This document shows, piece by piece, positions 45,187 through 54,438 of a DNA stretch of 55,856 nt. A program made the translations under genes and the position numbers. The notes under the pieces were generated by a model, which made no database searches, had not been told where the DNA came from, and worked only from the letters and a program-made list of their open reading frames with translations. The DNA lies in the NCBI RefSeq assembly GCF_900101605.1, contig NZ_FMUR01000023.1:1-55856 (forward strand). Reading direction: 5' to 3'. Numbering within the stretch: the first letter of the stretch is position 1; every line of letters begins with the position of its first letter. The stretch is from Butyrivibrio hungatei (GTDB lineage: Bacteria; Bacillota; Clostridia; Lachnospirales; Lachnospiraceae).

Positions 45187-45188
45187 TC

Positions 45189-45506
45189 TTACTTAGTCTC
45201 ATACAAAACTCCGGTATAGTTTGCACACTTCATACCGTAGTCAAGCTCTTCGGAATGGTCATACTTAAGATTTCCCTTAAACCATTTTCCGTCTTCAAAT
45301 TCTTCAAAACCTATAATATCCTGTATTTCTTCTTCTGTTGCGTAATTAATCCTTACGCTTTTGATCTTTTGCTCAGTCTTTTTGTACAAAAGACTTCCCG
45401 TGAATACCGCAGCGATAACGAGAAAAGTAAATGTAAATGCTATTATATTCGCCCTTCGCAATCGTCTGCATAAATTATCTATTCTTTCTGTTCCTTCCAA
45501 ATTCAT
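45189..45506 (-). CDS. Small unrecognised single-pass membrane protein
   Basis: 105 residues from the ATG at 45506 (GGAGG 7 nt upstream). An arginine-rich N-terminus (RLRRAN) is followed by one helix (about 20-42) and a polar C-terminal domain with many Lys/Glu/Tyr. No motif is recognised. It stands alone upstream of moxR, separated by a terminator. Confidence 0.65.
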   Translation of the reverse strand: MNLEGTERIDNLCRRLRRANIIAFTFTFLVIAAVFTGSLLYKKTEQKIKSVRINYATEEEIQDIIGFEEFEDGKWFKGNLKYDHSEELDYGMKCANYTGVLYETK

Positions 45507-45683
45507 CCTAGGTCCTCCCTTTCTACAAAAAAAGACACTATCATTTAGATGCATTTTTTCAAAAAAGACAGAAAAAACACCCCCTGCAGACTATATAATA
45601 CTACAATAGGGCGTTTTTATCAATAAATCGTCAGTTTTTGCCCGTTATTGATTCTTAATAGTCCCGCATAAAAAATAGCAATA

Positions 45684-45730
45684 AAAGGGAGCTGGAAAAA
45701 ATGATTTCTCATTTTTTCACAGCCCCCTTT
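45684..45730 (-). terminator. Terminator of the ABC exporter operon
   Basis: Long hairpin AAAGGGGGCTGTGAAAAAATGA / TCATTTTTTCCAGCTCCCTTT on the minus strand, followed by TATTG after a short U-run, 24 bp past the stop at 45754. Confidence 0.8.
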
Positions 45731-45753
45731 AAGTTTTTTATATACTATCTCCA

Positions 45754-47547
45754 TTATGCAGTTTCATATCTTCCCGCCTGAACACGCCACATTTCAGCAT
45801 ACTTCCCGTTCATCTCAAGGAGACTTTCGTGAGTGCCTTCTTCTACTATGCAGCCTTTTTCAAGAAGAATGATACGGTCTGCGTCGCGGGTAGTGGAAAG
45901 TCTGTGGGAGATGTAGAATACCGTCTTTCCCTTTGCAGCTGATTCCATTGCCTTATTAAGCTCATATTCAGCGATGGGATCAAGAGCGCTGCTTGGCTCA
46001 TCCATGATGAGAATGTCCGCATCCTTGTAAAAAGCTCTGGAAATGGCAATCTTCTGGCTCTCTCCTCCTGAGAAGTTAATACCATCCTTATCAAATTCGG
46101 TGGTAACCTGTGTGTCAAGGCTATGTGGAAGAGTCTGTAAACGCTTGGAAAAACCAGCCCTCTCTAAAGCCTCTTTCGCTGCCTCCTCTGAATAATCTCC
46201 GGCCTTAGAATCCGTCATCAAAACATTTTCAAGTAAGGTTGCCCCATACATCTGATAATCCTGGAAAACAACACCTATACGTCGCCTGTAGTCGCAGGGC
46301 TTGTAGTCTTTAATATCTTTTCCGTGATATGTAATAGTGCCCTCTGTAGGGTCATAAAGGCGCATCAGGAGCTTGATAAGTGTTGTTTTGCCTGCGCCGT
46401 TGTAGCCTACAATGGCGATCTTCTCTCCGGGCTTTACCTTAAGCGTGATGTCTTTTAACGTCTCATCCGCATCTTCCGAGTATTTAAAGCTTACATGTTT
46501 TAAGGATAGTTCCGCGTTGTTGGAAGGCACTGTTTCGCCCACATTTAATTCCATCTTGGGCTTGTAATCAAGAAATGCCCTTATCTTATCGATGTAAAGA
46601 CTGTTTTCCTGTGCCATTGGAACAACATCCGCAATATTGGCAAAGCCTCGTCTTAAGCTTGATGTACGGTTGAAAAGCACCACCGCGTCACTGTAGGCAA
46701 GAGTCTTAAGTACCGTAGCCTTAAAAACAAGGTATGTGATGTAAAGGCCGTCCATTATAAAATCTCCCACCACATAATCCCTTGTGAAGTTAAGGAAAGT
46801 TCTCTTTAAGCCCACCCTCTTCTGTTCCTTTGCGATCTCGTCGTTTGTTTCTTCAAATTCTTTCTCAAGTTTGTCCCCAACCTTTGGATGAAGCCTCAAT
46901 TCCTTGGCATAATCGTTCAGGTAAAAGACACGGCTTACATAGTTACGCTTTCTCTCAAGGGGATTGACCTTAAGACGCACGTCAAAGTTTAACTTGTTAA
47001 GGACTCGTGAAACCAAAAATCTTAATACAAAAGATGCAAGAACAAAAAGTATGCCGGTAGCATCCGTCATGATATAGAAAGCACCTGTGGTGACAATGAC
47101 CGTTATGCCCTGCACCATCATGTTACACATTTTAAGAAATCTGTTGATGGAGCTTTCCGCCTCTGCCACAGCTAAAACAAAATCGTTATAATACTTTGGA
47201 TTGTCGTAGCAGGAAAGATCTATCTCAGCCGCTTTTTCATACATCTTCTCTTTTAACGAGCGGTAAAGCATGGGCTTGGCTTTGTAAGTCCAGCCGTGAA
47301 TGAAATAGCCATCGGGAATGATCTGTATCATATTGATCAAAAGGATTACTCCTATATATGCAAATGCCTTCCAAAAGGGCTCATGAAACTCTGCACAATG
47401 AAGCACATACCTTATTCCCAATACATGCTCAAGGAATATTATGCCCTGATATCTGAAACCATCATAGAGGTGGTAGATCATATAACCGGGACAGACTTTA
47501 AAACAAAGTTTCCATAGAAACCACTGATTCTTTATCACTTTTTTCAT
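45754..47547 (-). CDS. ABC exporter half-transporter (type I), second subunit
   Basis: 597 residues: a six-helix membrane domain (about 20-320) and a nucleotide-binding domain with Walker A VGYNGAGKTTLIK, signature FSGGESQKIAIS, Walker B ILIMDEPSSALD and H-loop ISHRLS. Its start overlaps the preceding gene's stop by one base (TGATG). Together with that gene it would form a heterodimeric exporter. Both copies keep the catalytic Glu after Walker B. The substrate is unknown; peptides or lipids are typical. Confidence 0.92.
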   Translation of the reverse strand: MKKVIKNQWFLWKLCFKVCPGYMIYHLYDGFRYQGIIFLEHVLGIRYVLHCAEFHEPFWKAFAYIGVILLINMIQIIPDGYFIHGWTYKAKPMLYRSLKEKMYEKAAEIDLSCYDNPKYYNDFVLAVAEAESSINRFLKMCNMMVQGITVIVTTGAFYIMTDATGILFVLASFVLRFLVSRVLNKLNFDVRLKVNPLERKRNYVSRVFYLNDYAKELRLHPKVGDKLEKEFEETNDEIAKEQKRVGLKRTFLNFTRDYVVGDFIMDGLYITYLVFKATVLKTLAYSDAVVLFNRTSSLRRGFANIADVVPMAQENSLYIDKIRAFLDYKPKMELNVGETVPSNNAELSLKHVSFKYSEDADETLKDITLKVKPGEKIAIVGYNGAGKTTLIKLLMRLYDPTEGTITYHGKDIKDYKPCDYRRRIGVVFQDYQMYGATLLENVLMTDSKAGDYSEEAAKEALERAGFSKRLQTLPHSLDTQVTTEFDKDGINFSGGESQKIAISRAFYKDADILIMDEPSSALDPIAEYELNKAMESAAKGKTVFYISHRLSTTRDADRIILLEKGCIVEEGTHESLLEMNGKYAEMWRVQAGRYETA

Positions 47548-49382
47548 CAGGCAATACCTCCTTCCTCTGAAAGGGCGAGGTAATTTTTCGCCTGCTTGGT
47601 ATACATATCGGCGTATATGCCCTTTAACTCCATTAACGACCTGTGGTCTCCCTCTTCCTTTACGGTACCGCCGGACAAAAGATATACCTTATCCGCGTTC
47701 TGAACAGAAGAGAGCCTGTGAGAAATAAAAACAAGAGTATTGTTCTTACAAGTCTCGTATATATTGTCATAAAGCTTTGCCTCAGCTATTGGGTCAAGTG
47801 CACTGCTTGGCTCATCAAATACCTTGAAGGGACATTCCTTTACAAAGGCTCTGGCAACAACAATCTTCTGGAATTCGCCGCCCGATAACACAGCCCCCTC
47901 ATCGTCAAACTCGTGGGTAAGTGTGGTATCCATACCATTCTTAAGGCTAATCACCTTATCGTATGCACCGGATAGCTTAAGAGCCTCTTCAACTCTTTCC
48001 TTTCGTTTGTCCTCCGGAATATCTTCACCCATTATTACATTGTCCATAACGGACATAGAGAACATCCGATGATCCTGAAATGCGGTAGCAAAAAGAGCTC
48101 TGTACTTTTTTAAGTCATACTCTTTAATGTTGCGTCCGTTAAGTAAGATCTCACCCTGTGTGGGATCGTAGAATCTTAAAAGAAGCTTTATAAGTGTTGT
48201 TTTTCCTGCGCCGTTATGACCTACAAGGGCGTAGGTGTTGCCTCCGATGAATTCCATATTCACATGGGAAAGAACCTCTTTATCCTTATAGGAAAAAGAC
48301 ACATCCTTAAATACCAGGGACTTTATCTCTTTTCCCGGATCGTCTCCCTCGTAATCCTCCGGAATGCGCTCCTTATATTCAAGGAAGGTACGAAGATATT
48401 CAATAAAAAGACCATTCTTAAAGATAGCCGTTAAAGACTCCGTAAAGCCGATAAGGATAAAGGTGGTGGATACCATCATGCTGGTGATGACCGCTAATTC
48501 AGCAAGGGACATGGAGTTACTTACAATGGTTCTGTAGGCTCCGTAGATCAATAAACCTTCAAAGATAAAGGTGAATGTGAACATTACATACAACCAGTGA
48601 AGTACTACTGCTTTCTTCGTATATTTCTTGGTAACATCCGCAAGCCCTGTGATAGCCTCCTTGTACTGCCTTCTCATTAAGGAGAACACATCCGTAAGGC
48701 GCATTTCCTTAGCGTATTCGGGAAGATACATAACACGGTTGATATAAGCAATACGGCGGTTATGGGGCGCCATATCCTTATTCCTTGCATAATCAAGATG
48801 ACTTATTATTCTGTTAAAAACAAAATTTCCGATAACGGGGAAAATAATGAAAAGAACCGATATCTTATCAACCTGGAACATGAAAACAAAAGCGCATACG
48901 CTTGCTATTGCGCCGAAGATCGTCTTAAATACAGCCTGTACTGTTTCATCAAGACGGGTATCTGCTTTTTCCATGGCAAGGGTATATTTATCGTAGAATT
49001 CATTGTTTTCAAAGCATTCAAGTTCCACATTTCTGGATTTCTTAAATAACTTTGTATAAAGACCTTTATTGATGGTTGCGGCGTTTATTGGATATATATA
49101 TCCTACAAGACACCTTCCGTAGAAGCTCATTAAACACATCACGACTGCCACTATTATTACAAATGTCATAATGTGAAAAAAGCCGTCTCCAGCCTCCAAA
49201 GAATTGACAACAAAGCGCATAAAAAACGCACTGTAAAAAAGCCATTCAAAATAACCCAGGAACTGTATAACAGCGCTGTGGGCAACCTGCGAAGGACAGA
49301 TCTTTGATAGAAGTTTACATGCGTACAGGTTGTTCTTAACTGCCCTCATGCGGGATATTTCCCGCTTCTTTTTTTCAGCCAT
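47547..49382 (-). CDS. ABC exporter half-transporter (type I), first subunit
   Basis: 611 residues, with a basic N-terminus (KKKREISRMRAVKNN), a six-helix membrane domain, then Walker A VGHNGAGKTTLIK, signature LSGGEFQKIVVA, Walker B FKVFDEPSSALD and H-loop ISHRLS. The Walker B strand FKVFDE is less hydrophobic than usual. It is the first gene of the pair, with no other gene between it and the tRNA fragment at 49.7 kb. Confidence 0.92.
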   Translation of the reverse strand: MAEKKKREISRMRAVKNNLYACKLLSKICPSQVAHSAVIQFLGYFEWLFYSAFFMRFVVNSLEAGDGFFHIMTFVIIVAVVMCLMSFYGRCLVGYIYPINAATINKGLYTKLFKKSRNVELECFENNEFYDKYTLAMEKADTRLDETVQAVFKTIFGAIASVCAFVFMFQVDKISVLFIIFPVIGNFVFNRIISHLDYARNKDMAPHNRRIAYINRVMYLPEYAKEMRLTDVFSLMRRQYKEAITGLADVTKKYTKKAVVLHWLYVMFTFTFIFEGLLIYGAYRTIVSNSMSLAELAVITSMMVSTTFILIGFTESLTAIFKNGLFIEYLRTFLEYKERIPEDYEGDDPGKEIKSLVFKDVSFSYKDKEVLSHVNMEFIGGNTYALVGHNGAGKTTLIKLLLRFYDPTQGEILLNGRNIKEYDLKKYRALFATAFQDHRMFSMSVMDNVIMGEDIPEDKRKERVEEALKLSGAYDKVISLKNGMDTTLTHEFDDEGAVLSGGEFQKIVVARAFVKECPFKVFDEPSSALDPIAEAKLYDNIYETCKNNTLVFISHRLSSVQNADKVYLLSGGTVKEEGDHRSLMELKGIYADMYTKQAKNYLALSEEGGIA

Positions 49383-49489
49383 TTTTATCTCCTCAGTACA
49401 AATATTTTAGTCTTATAGCTTGTGTTTATAGTAAAAAATTGGGGCTTAATTGGTAAAGGTACTTATTTTTTATCTTTTGTTTTTTATAT

Positions 49490-49576
49490 GCAAAAGTCAA
49501 GGATAAAGAGGCCAAAAAAGAGATTTCGGATGCAATGACTGGAATCATATCATTGAAAGATTATCCTGACAAGTAA
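49490..49576 (+). pseudogene. Short C-terminal coding remnant, unidentified
   Basis: An open stretch ending at TAA 49574-49576 reads AKVKDKEAKKEISDAMTGII and continues to YPDK. It has protein-like composition in an otherwise AT-rich gap but no start codon, and the upstream codons are low-complexity. It may be the end of a gene cut by insertion. It is not recognised. Confidence 0.3.
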
Positions 49577-49673
49577 AAATAACAATACTATAGAGAGCTT
49601 TTTGTGTTATCAGATGATTATTCAATAAATAAATTGAATCTGGTAGAAAAATGGTAGAACTGAGATAAAAAAT

Positions 49674-49700
49674 AAGGGGTTGCAAATCTGCAAACCCTTG
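49674..49700 (-). terminator. Terminator downstream of the tRNA-Pro fragment
   Basis: Stem AAGGGTTTGCA / TGCAACCCCTT on the minus strand, followed by ATTTTTTATC, 12 bp past the 3' end of the tRNA fragment. This is where a tRNA-Pro gene's own terminator would lie. Confidence 0.6.
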
Positions 49701-49711
49701 AAAATACTGAG

Positions 49712-49753
49712 TCGGAATGACAGGATTCGAACCTGCGGCCTCTGCGTCCCGAA
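49712..49753 (-). other. 3' fragment of tRNA-Pro(CGG): attachment-site remnant
   Basis: On the minus strand the sequence from the anticodon loop TTCGGGA through the 3' anticodon stem CGCAG, variable loop, T-arm GCAGG-TTCGAAT-CCTGT, acceptor strand CATTCCG and discriminator A is that of a tRNA-Pro with anticodon CGG and G37. Upstream of the loop the match stops: the 5' anticodon stem, D-arm and acceptor strand are absent. Such a half-tRNA is what remains at the far end of an element that integrated into the 3' half of a tRNA gene. Confidence 0.8.
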
Positions 49754-49868
49754 TATTGAGGGCGATTTTTTATCTTTTACCATTATTTCCCAAATCGGCT
49801 TATCTACTGCACTTTTATTTGAGCCTATATCCAATATAACACAGGATAAAGCGTAATAAAAAATAAAT

Positions 49869-49948
49869 AAAGCATTTTGGTTAGAACAAAAGTTAGAACA
49901 AAAAAGCTTTTTGAGAGTCTTTCAATAAGAAATCTCAAGAAGCTTTTT
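49869..49948 (+). terminator. Direct repeat and terminator-like hairpin before the HTH gene
   Basis: Two copies of GTTAGAACAAAA lie next to each other (about 49879-49901). They are followed by the hairpin AAAAAGCTTTTTGAGA / TCTCAAGAAGCTTTTT (49901-49916 and 49933-49948; one G-U pair) ending in a U-run. The HTH gene starts 30 nt later, so this may be an attenuator or an element-end terminator. Confidence 0.5.
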
Positions 49949-49977
49949 AATTACCTGAAAATAAAAGGAGCAAATGA

Positions 49978-50724
49978 ATGGCAGTATTAAAAAATAAAAC
50001 TCAGGGAAACTATACCATAGTCTCCCAAAACATTATGAGAGACAGGAACTTATCACTAACAGAACGTGGTATGCTTTTGACTCTTCTTTCTTTACCAGAT
50101 AATTGGAATTTTACGATAAAAGGCCTTTGTCAAATACTCCCAGATGGAAAGGCCAAAATTTCTAATACCCTTAACAGTCTAATTGAAAAAGGCTATATCA
50201 CTAGAGAACAAAATAGGGATAGTGGAGGCAAATTTGATTCAACTAACCTTGAGATTCACGAATCTCCTATCACATCACCCTCACCTGATGCTGAGGACAT
50301 AAAGGTAATTAAGGATTTTTCCATAAAACCAGAATCTTCACCGTGTCCTAAAAATCCGGATGCGGGAAATCGGGATACGAGAAAACCGCATCCGGATAAT
50401 TCGCCACAATATATTAATAATAAATCTAATAACTATAAATCTATTATTCAAGAAGTGTGTAAGGAAGACACGCTCACTAACAACGAATATGAAGATTTGG
50501 TTTCAAAATTTGGCAAGGGAAATGTTGATTATCAGATACAGCGAATCAAGAATCGTGGTTATAAGGGATGCCTTAATTACAATACCGTAAAGACCTGGTG
50601 TAGGGAGCGGCTTGACAGGCCCGCCACTTTTCAGAATTCGCCACCCAAAACTAATACCTTCTGCAATTTTCAACAGAACAAATATGACTTTGAAGAGCTT
50701 GAAAGACAGCTCTTATGCAACTAA
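49978..50724 (+). CDS. Helix-turn-helix protein of plasmid/ICE replication type
   Basis: 248 residues. The N-terminal ~85 residues form a winged-HTH region of the kind found in replication initiators and regulators of Firmicute mobile elements (YTIVSQNIMRDRNLSLTERGMLLTLLSLP; KISNTLNSLIEKGYI). A polar, low-complexity linker (about 100-150, Asn/Ser/Pro rich) follows, then a C-terminal region with WCRERLDRP that recalls the end of RepA/DnaD-like proteins. Codon use is AT-rich compared with the genes left of 49.4 kb. AAAGGAG lies 7 nt upstream. Replication initiation is inference. Confidence 0.7.
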   Translation: MAVLKNKTQGNYTIVSQNIMRDRNLSLTERGMLLTLLSLPDNWNFTIKGLCQILPDGKAKISNTLNSLIEKGYITREQNRDSGGKFDSTNLEIHESPITSPSPDAEDIKVIKDFSIKPESSPCPKNPDAGNRDTRKPHPDNSPQYINNKSNNYKSIIQEVCKEDTLTNNEYEDLVSKFGKGNVDYQIQRIKNRGYKGCLNYNTVKTWCRERLDRPATFQNSPPKTNTFCNFQQNKYDFEELERQLLCN

Positions 50725-50757
50725 AAACCAAACAAACAACATGGAGGAATTAAAAGT

Positions 50758-51687
50758 ATGAAAGATTTATATGTAGATGGAAAGTTAGTGATCGGAATTG
50801 ACCACGGATATGGAAACATGAAAACAAGAAATTCAGTTTTTAAGAGTGGCGTTAAAACCTATAGCGAAGAGCCTGCTGTTGCAACAAATGTTTTGCAACT
50901 TGATGGTATTTACTACGTTATAGGCGAGAGCCATAAAGTATTCATTGCCAATAAAGATGAGGATAATGACTACTATATTCTCACCTTGGCAGCAATTGCC
51001 AAAGAACTTGAAATCAGAAGCTTAAGATCATCTGACTTGATACTTGCAGTAGGGCTTCCCCTTCACTGGATGTCTAAGCAGAAAAGCTCATTCAGAGATT
51101 ACCTGATGAGAAAATCTGAAATCAGTTACAGGTACTGCGGTAAGTATTATCACATCAGAATATGTGACGTAGCAATCTATCCACAGGGATATGCTGCCAT
51201 AGCAGCTTCTCTTGGTGATTACAAGGGAGTGCATATGCTGGCTGACATAGGCAATGGCACTATGAACACCCTAGTGATCACGAACGGGCGCCCGCTATCT
51301 GATAAGAAGTTTACAGATAAAATTGGGGTTCATGAGTGCGTAAAGCATATCATGAACGAGGTTCAGGCCGAATGTGGAAAAATTCCTGCAGAAAGCATTA
51401 TTGAGGATTTTCTCATCAATGGAAATGCCGAGATTTCAGAGAGAATACAGAATGTAATGCGCAGAGAAGCAGTCAGATATACGAAGATGATATTTGATAG
51501 GCTCAGCGAATATGAATATGATCCGGAGCTTGTTAAGCTTCATATCATCGGAGGTGGAGGATGCCTCATCAGAAACTTTGGAAAATATGATGAGGCGAGT
51601 GTTGAAATCATTGATGACATTTGTGCAACAGCAAAGGGCTATGAAGAATTGTACATGGCTCAGCATTTAAGGGGGAAGGGAGCTTAA
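50758..51687 (+). CDS. ParM/StbA-like actin-fold segregation protein
   Basis: 309 residues with actin-fold motifs: phosphate-1 VIGIDHGYGNMKTRN, phosphate-2 MLADIGNGTMNTLVI, and the adenosine motif HIIGGGGCLIRNFG. ParM filaments push plasmid copies apart using ATP or GTP. A small ribbon-helix-helix-like gene follows 23 bp later, as in parMR operons. GGAGG precedes the start. Confidence 0.85.
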   Translation: MKDLYVDGKLVIGIDHGYGNMKTRNSVFKSGVKTYSEEPAVATNVLQLDGIYYVIGESHKVFIANKDEDNDYYILTLAAIAKELEIRSLRSSDLILAVGLPLHWMSKQKSSFRDYLMRKSEISYRYCGKYYHIRICDVAIYPQGYAAIAASLGDYKGVHMLADIGNGTMNTLVITNGRPLSDKKFTDKIGVHECVKHIMNEVQAECGKIPAESIIEDFLINGNAEISERIQNVMRREAVRYTKMIFDRLSEYEYDPELVKLHIIGGGGCLIRNFGKYDEASVEIIDDICATAKGYEELYMAQHLRGKGA

Positions 51688-51710
51688 GCTCTCTTCCATG
51701 AGGTAATGTC

Positions 51711-52055
51711 ATGGATGAAAAAAGACTAAGCATTAGATTTCGAATGGATAATGAACTTGATAGAAAAGCCTGGGAGAATCTCCAGAGAATGGCCATGAAA
51801 GAAAAAACATCCAAGAACACTATCGCTCTCAGGCTTATCTGCGAGGGAGCAGAAAAGAATGAGTTTTGCTCGCTGGATGCTATAGCAGAAAAAATAGCTG
51901 AACTGATTGCTGGTAAGATTTCCGTATCTGCCAATAACAGAGAAACTATTGATACAACCACAAAGGTTCCTGAAGATGAAAATATACAGGAGCCGCAGAA
52001 TTCCGAACTAAGACCTATCAGTGAGGAAGTCCTTAGTTTTCTCGATGGATTTTGA
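51711..52055 (+). CDS. ParR-like centromere-binding protein
   Basis: 114 residues. The first ~50 residues (RLSIRFRMDNELDRKAWENL, then TSKNTIALRLICEG) look like a ribbon-helix-helix DNA-binding domain. The rest is acidic and ends EVLSFLDGF, a short hydrophobic tail like the ParM-binding end of ParR. Position directly after the ParM-like gene supports the call. No centromere repeats were found. Confidence 0.7.
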   Translation: MDEKRLSIRFRMDNELDRKAWENLQRMAMKEKTSKNTIALRLICEGAEKNEFCSLDAIAEKIAELIAGKISVSANNRETIDTTTKVPEDENIQEPQNSELRPISEEVLSFLDGF

Positions 52056-52149
52056 ATGGCATCAGAATGATGCCGAGAAATACTTGTGGCATCAATTTAA
52101 TGCCACATTAAGGAAAACTAAGATTGCTGAAGCTATCACCTTCAGCAAT

Positions 52150-52270
52150 AGAGCTGCCGCTTCTTTGGCAGCGGGGCTCTCCGCCCAGGAGTCCCTCGGA
52201 AGAGCTCCGTGTGGTTTTGATACGAAGTGTCAAAACTACTTAGGAGTTACTTCTGGCAGAAGTAACAAGA
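52150..52270 (+). other. Probable origin of transfer (oriT) upstream of the MobV relaxase
   Basis: A GC-rich island in AT-rich surroundings with three stem-loops: GCTGCC...GGCAGC (52153-52172), TTTTGATAC-GAA-GTGTCAAAA (52215-52235) and a perfect GTTACTTCT-GGC-AGAAGTAAC (52246-52266). The relaxase gene starts 81 bp downstream. MobV relaxases nick next to inverted repeats just upstream of their gene. The open frame across it (52021-52275) is not considered a gene. Confidence 0.6.
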
Positions 52271-52350
52271 CCTGAAAATCCGACGGAACATTGATAATTT
52301 CAATTATAAATAATCTATCAGAAATATAAAAGGAAAGGAAGTGAGTTTAT

Positions 52351-53664
52351 ATGGTTACAACAATTTCTTTTGTAGCAGGAAAAGGGAGCTTGTCTCATAA
52401 TAACAGGACATTTATTGCAGAAAATGTCATTGAAGAAAGAATAGAATTGGATGAATTCTATAAGCAGGAATCTTTAGAAGATGCCTACGATAAAATGTTT
52501 AGACAGGCAATTGATGAATATAATGCAAAGCAGACGCGAAAAGACCGTAAAATTGACAATTATATTACAAAGATAAAAAATTCTAAGAACAATGAAAAGA
52601 TTTTTTATGAGAACGTAGTCCAGATAGGAAGAATGACGGATTTTGGAGTTGTGGATGAAAATGGCAATGTGACCGAGAATGCCCTGCTTGCAAAAGAGAT
52701 TCTTGATATATATGCAAAAACATTCCAAGAGCGAAATCCCAATCTTTACCTGTTTAATGCTGTTTTGCATATGGATGAAGCAACGCCACATCTGCACCTT
52801 GATTATATACCGGTTGCACATAATTATAAGACCGGAATGAAAACCAGAAACAGTCTTACAAAGGGCTTACAACAGATGGGAATAGAAAAAGCCACTTCTA
52901 AGATAGATAACGAGACAGTTCATTGGCAGGAAAGAGAACGAGATTATCTTAAAGGTTTATGTGAAGAACGAGGTATTGAAATTGTGACGCTGGGTGTGGA
53001 TCGTGATGATTATACAATTCCTGAATATAAAGCGGCTATGAAAGCTAAAGAAGAAGCGGAAGCTGAAATTGAAATACTTAAGTCAGAAAAAGCAGAATTA
53101 AATCAGTTTATTCAGATGGCAAATTATGAGGCGCATGGTTTGGCTGTCGGAATCGATGATAAAGAAGAAAAGTTAAAAGATATCGAGAAAAGGATAAAAG
53201 AAGCTGAAAAGCTAAGGATTGATAATGAAAAAAGAATTCAAGACTTTGCAGATGATGATAAAAAAATCAGTAATGAATTGGCTAAGATCAACAAAGAAGC
53301 AATAGGTGTTCCGAATTTGTTTGGCAACGAGCCAATGATAAAGATTTCAAAAAAATCTTTCGACAAGCTCATTAAGATATGCAAATCTGTCAGTAGTTTC
53401 AAGCAACTGTTCTATCGCAAAGAAGCAGAACTAGCATTAGCTAATAAGCAGATAGTAAAACTTCAAGAAGGTGAAAATGCATTAAAAGAAAGGAATTCAG
53501 CACTTGAACGATTTATTAAAGAGAAAGGATTTGCTGAAGCTTTTAGGAAATTCTTAGAACCTAAGAGTATTAGGGAATATATTCGTGAGTATAAGGCAAA
53601 GCAGGCTGCAAATAATAGAGAGAAAAAAGAAGAAACTTCAAGAAAGCACAATATTGAAAGATAA
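52351..53664 (+). CDS. MobV-family relaxase (Mob/Pre plasmid recombination protein)
   Basis: 437 residues. The N-terminal relaxase domain (about 1-215) carries the signature AVLHMDEATPHLHLDYIPV (His-x-Asp-Glu-x2-Pro-His-x-His), the metal-binding motif of MobV, and an early Asn/His region SLSHNNRTF. The C-terminal half is a long charged coiled coil (about 225-420), and the protein ends in a Lys-rich tail. It nicks oriT and leads DNA into the recipient with help from another element's secretion system. No type IV secretion genes are in the window. AAAGGAAG lies upstream of the ATG. Confidence 0.9.
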   Translation: MVTTISFVAGKGSLSHNNRTFIAENVIEERIELDEFYKQESLEDAYDKMFRQAIDEYNAKQTRKDRKIDNYITKIKNSKNNEKIFYENVVQIGRMTDFGVVDENGNVTENALLAKEILDIYAKTFQERNPNLYLFNAVLHMDEATPHLHLDYIPVAHNYKTGMKTRNSLTKGLQQMGIEKATSKIDNETVHWQERERDYLKGLCEERGIEIVTLGVDRDDYTIPEYKAAMKAKEEAEAEIEILKSEKAELNQFIQMANYEAHGLAVGIDDKEEKLKDIEKRIKEAEKLRIDNEKRIQDFADDDKKISNELAKINKEAIGVPNLFGNEPMIKISKKSFDKLIKICKSVSSFKQLFYRKEAELALANKQIVKLQEGENALKERNSALERFIKEKGFAEAFRKFLEPKSIREYIREYKAKQAANNREKKEETSRKHNIER

Positions 53665-53670
53665 ACCTAC

Positions 53671-53690
53671 ATTAACAGGAACGTGTTAAT
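53671..53690. other. Small inverted repeat after the relaxase gene
   Basis: ATTAACA-GGAACG-TGTTAAT. No U-run follows, so it is not a clear terminator. Confidence 0.3.
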
Positions 53691-53692
53691 AC

Positions 53693-53721
53693 TTGAAAAT
53701 GTTTGCTATTGCAGATATAAT
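53693..53721 (+). promoter_or_regulatory. Sigma-A promoter of the cargo operon
   Basis: TTGAAA (53693-53698), exactly 17 nt, then perfect TATAAT (53716-53721), about 130 nt before the secreted-protein gene. It gives the cargo its own transcription start inside the element. Confidence 0.7.
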
Positions 53722-53853
53722 TACATTGTTTTTAGTGAAAAATATAGAAACGGAATTACAATTATATACTATGTATGACAAATTAATTTTTGGGGATAAA
53801 ATGTCGATACAATTTATGCAAAAAACATTTAATATAACAAGGAGGATTTAGTT

Positions 53854-54375
53854 ATGAGAACAAAAGTAGCACTACTTGGTAAGAAAAAAATTGTTAGTTG
53901 GATTTTGCCCATATTGTTGGTTGTTGTTATGTCTTTGGTAACGACAATAGATGTTTATGCTGCAACAGGGAAGAAGAAAGTTAATACGTCGGGAAAAATG
54001 AGCGTGGCACTAAATGTAGGGACAACAGGTAATTCGAATATAGTATCAATTCCGGTATCAGGCTTGCCGTCAGACGCAGTGATTACAAAACTAGAAGTTA
54101 ATACAGGGTCATTGAGTTTTCAAGGTGGTGTGGCCACAAATTATTTAACTATAACAAGTTCTAATGGTAGGACTGAGCGAATATCGTGGGGCGGTGCAGG
54201 AAATACGACATTAACTGCGCGTAATTTTATAGCTTCACCAGCAAATGGAACGTATTTATTATCGTTTAACAGTACTTGTATTGGTGGTGCAATTTTAGGG
54301 GGAAGGATATCAAATATTGGAACAAAAACATATACTAATCCCTATATTACTATATATTGGGATGATACCTATTGA
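53854..54375 (+). CDS. Secreted protein of unknown function, beta-rich
   Basis: 173 residues. A typical signal peptide (basic KKK, hydrophobic 19-32, ending VYA) is followed by about 135 residues of alternating short Ser/Thr/Gly/Asn-rich strands, compatible with a beta-sandwich. Two cysteines at most, no recognised motif and no sortase signal. It is the first cargo gene of the element, with AAGGAGG 9 nt before the start. It is strongly AT-rich, unlike the chromosome to the left. Confidence 0.65.
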   Translation: MRTKVALLGKKKIVSWILPILLVVVMSLVTTIDVYAATGKKKVNTSGKMSVALNVGTTGNSNIVSIPVSGLPSDAVITKLEVNTGSLSFQGGVATNYLTITSSNGRTERISWGGAGNTTLTARNFIASPANGTYLLSFNSTCIGGAILGGRISNIGTKTYTNPYITIYWDDTY

Positions 54376-54438
54376 TGTTGTGTTTAAAACAGGAATAAAT
54401 TGTAAGCGTCAATTGGGTATTAGGAAGGATATGTTTTA

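Noticed and set aside
49622..49834. Minus-strand open frame of 70 codons across the tRNA-Pro fragment
   Set aside because: It runs through the tRNA fragment and its terminator, has no ribosome-binding site, and its apparent protein is read from tRNA sequence.
52021..52275. 84-codon plus-strand frame between the ParR-like gene and the relaxase
   Set aside because: It overlaps the ParR-like gene's end and then crosses the stem-loops of the probable oriT. The GC-rich repeats explain its open frame.
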